From Anaerolineae bacterium (GTDB taxonomy: Bacteria; Chloroflexota; Anaerolineae; Caldilineales; Caldilineaceae): a DNA stretch of 64,000 nt. Of the stretch, positions 62,491 through 64,000 are shown piece by piece. Within the stretch, counting starts at the first letter, position 1; each line of letters begins with the position of its first letter. The stretch covers positions 1 to 64,000 of the forward strand of contig JAUIHI010000029.1 of NCBI GenBank assembly GCA_030432295.1, written 5' to 3'. Below the pieces are notes generated by a model. It was not told the DNA's origin. It ran no database searches and saw only the letters and a program-made list of their open reading frames with translations. The position numbers were made by a program, and so were the translations under genes.

Positions 62491-62576
62491 TTCAACGCAA
62501 AGTCGCAAAGATGCCAAGACGCAGAGGAGGACCAGCAAATCTTTGCACCTCTGCGCCTTTGCATCTTTGCGTTGAA
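62491..62576. repeat. Palindromic repeat, aacgcaaag family
   Basis: ttcaacgcaaag (62491-62502) pairs with 62565-62576; inner arms aagacgcagagg and cctctgcgcctt. The 451-bp gap also has a gagccacggatgaacactg repeat at 62400; the rest to 62825 has no gene that I can support. Confidence 0.9.
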
Positions 62577-62825
62577 AGTTTCACCATTAGCCTGATCACA
62601 ACAGTCTTGCCTGGATTTCTCTGTGCTTTTTATGTATCTGTGCGCGAATTTTTCGGTTTGCAGCGTCCATTTTACCACGAAGCCGGGAATGCGCCACCGC
62701 GGTTTTTCCTGGCATTGCACCGGATGGCAATCCAATTCAAGCGGTTAGCGCTCAGAGCAAAAGTGTAGGACAATGGAGCAATAGAGCCTGATGCTTCTAT
62801 CCATTCACCACAAAAGGACTGACCG

Positions 62826-63806
62826 ATGCAATATACCAACCTCGGCAAATCCGGCCTCAAAGTTTCCCGTATCTGCCTGGGAATGATGACCTATGGCACA
62901 CCCGAATGGCGGGATTGGGTGCTGGACGAAGAAGCCAGCCGCCCTTTTATCCAGCGGGCGCTGGACCTGGGCATCAACTTTTTTGACACCGCAGATGTCT
63001 ATTCTCTGGGCGTCAGCGAGGAAGTGACGGGCCGCGCCCTGCGCGATCTGGCCCAGCGGGAGCGGGTGGTGATTGCCACCAAAGTACACGGCGCGATGAG
63101 CGACGACCCCAACGACCGGGGCCTCTCCCGCAAGCATATTATGGCGGCTATCGACAACTCCCTGCGCCGCCTGGGCACCGACTATGTGGACCTCTACCAG
63201 ATTCACCGCTACGACAGCCACACACCCATCGAAGAGACAATGGAAGCCTTGCACGATGTGGTCAAGGCCGGCAAGGCTCGTTACATCGGCGCGTCCAGTA
63301 TGTATGCCTGGCAGTTTGTCACCGCCCAACACGTCGCCGAGCGTCACGGCTGGACACGCTTCGTCTCTATGCAAGATCACTACAATCTGGTCTACCGGGA
63401 AGAGGAACGGGAGATGATTCCCTACTGCCTGGAGACGGGCGTGGGCGTCATCCCGTGGAGTCCCCTGGCCCGGGGTTTCCTGGCAGGCAACCGCTCCAAA
63501 GCCGAGTGGGGCGAGACGACCCGTTCCAAGAGCGACGCCGTTGCCCACCGTCTCTACTACCAGGAGAGCGATTTTGCGATTGTGGATCAGGCGCAGGCCC
63601 TGGCCGCTGCCCGTGGGGTATCCTCGGCCCAGATAGCCCTGGCCTGGATGCTGCACAAGCCCGGCATCAGCGCCCCCATCATCGGCGCCAGCAAGATGAA
63701 GCACTTGGAAGAGGCGGTGGCAGCCCTGGACATCCAGCTTTCCACCGAGGAGATGGCCTCGCTGGAAGAAGCCTATCAGCCCCACCCGGTTCTCGAACAC
63801 GACTAA
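62826..63806 (+). CDS. Aldo/keto reductase
   Basis: 326 residues. Catalytic tetrad positions are visible: Asp and Tyr in NFFDTADVYS, Lys in ATKVHG and His in YQIHRYD. It fits the AKR family close to YajO/IolS-like proteins with the NADPH-binding IIGASK end. Substrates are aldehydes or ketones of sugars. AAAGGACT precedes ATG at 62826. Confidence 0.93.
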   Translation: MQYTNLGKSGLKVSRICLGMMTYGTPEWRDWVLDEEASRPFIQRALDLGINFFDTADVYSLGVSEEVTGRALRDLAQRERVVIATKVHGAMSDDPNDRGLSRKHIMAAIDNSLRRLGTDYVDLYQIHRYDSHTPIEETMEALHDVVKAGKARYIGASSMYAWQFVTAQHVAERHGWTRFVSMQDHYNLVYREEEREMIPYCLETGVGVIPWSPLARGFLAGNRSKAEWGETTRSKSDAVAHRLYYQESDFAIVDQAQALAAARGVSSAQIALAWMLHKPGISAPIIGASKMKHLEEAVAALDIQLSTEEMASLEEAYQPHPVLEHD

Positions 63807-63833
63807 CCCCACACCAGACACAGGAGAATTGTT

Positions 63834-64000
63834 ATGCGTGAAGTGCGCTGGGAGCGGATGTTCCCGGATGAGTTGGAAGCAGCCCTGGCGGCCTGCCCGG
63901 TGGTCTACTTTGCCTATGGCCTGTGCGAACCCCACGGGCCACAAAACGCGGTGGGGCTGGATGCGCTGAAGGCCCACGCCATCTGTGTACAGACTGCCCA
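63834..64000 (+). CDS. Creatininase-family amidohydrolase, N-terminal part
   Basis: 55 residues before the window ends. The motif YGLCEPHGPQNAVGLDA is in the place of GSxEQHGPHLPLGTD, the metal site of the creatininase/formamide-amidohydrolase family. The Glu, His and Asp are present. AGGAGA lies seven bases before the ATG. It follows the aldo/keto reductase by 27 bp and may share its operon. Confidence 0.75.
   Translation, partial: MREVRWERMFPDELEAALAACPVVYFAYGLCEPHGPQNAVGLDALKAHAICVQTA

Overview
The window is 64 kb of bacterial chromosome with a high GC content, estimated by eye. It most likely comes from a Chloroflexota lineage near Caldilineales or Anaerolineales. This is an inference from content: secreted proteins with long Thr-Pro (TPTATPT-type) linkers, a menaquinone methyltransferase, a class A penicillin-binding protein without obvious outer-membrane genes, ETF and acyl-CoA dehydrogenase, TRAP and sugar-binding transport proteins, and very many dispersed palindromic repeats. 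I saw no rRNA, tRNA, phage, IS transposase or CRISPR array.

Layout: (1) 1-9984: end of a TPR protein, MTA phosphorylase, RarD-type permease, a TRAP transporter whose binding-protein gene is convergent to its two membrane genes, a secreted PQQ-type sugar dehydrogenase with PKD domain, and a cupin protein. (2) 10050-13154: a four-gene minus-strand operon (CorA-like transporter, unknown protein, Nudix hydrolase, acetyltransferase) joined by 4-bp ATGA overlaps. (3) 13250-20093: a minus-strand operon of a PrsW-like membrane protease, a membrane-anchored protein, a trypsin-like protease and two Thr/Pro-rich surface proteins. (4) 20370-26568: RNase D, a small DMT permease, a YfhO-like membrane protein carrying five in-frame repeat insertions, and a low-GC surface protein. 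(5) 26590-33256: a minus-strand run of three short-chain dehydrogenases, a quinone oxidoreductase, a MaoC hydratase, a kynurenine-formamidase-like hydrolase and a solute-binding lipoprotein. (6) 33408-36630: ArsR-like regulator with nucleotidyltransferase, a VOC-family remnant, and gcvT-gcvH. (7) 36783-45701: a membrane protein with a C-terminal ILEI-like domain, a LysM protein, and a beta-propeller sensor fused to an AAA ATPase followed by a second ATPase. (8) 45860-54890: envelope genes (polysaccharide-deacetylase-like, two glycosyltransferases, MenG/UbiE, a second methyltransferase, PBP1, SurE, PH-domain membrane protein). (9) 54933-64000: flavin reductase, CPBP protease, a candidate small RNA, acyl-CoA dehydrogenase with etfB-etfA, two Ldh-family oxidoreductases, an aldo/keto reductase and the start of a creatininase-family gene.

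The most striking property is the density of short palindromic repeats of at least seven families (consensus cores: ATATTGGGTATTGG; GAAGTTCGACTTTT; GTTGAGTAGCC plus CGTATCGAAACC; AACGCAAAGNNGCAAAG; GACGGCGGACGACGG; AGCAGTAANCAGTGACCAGT; GCCACNGATNAACACTGAT). They occupy most intergenic gaps, but many copies also lie inside protein-coding genes, in frame, adding low-complexity peptides at loops, termini or domain borders of otherwise conserved proteins. This resembles the Rickettsia palindromic elements in behaviour but not in sequence.
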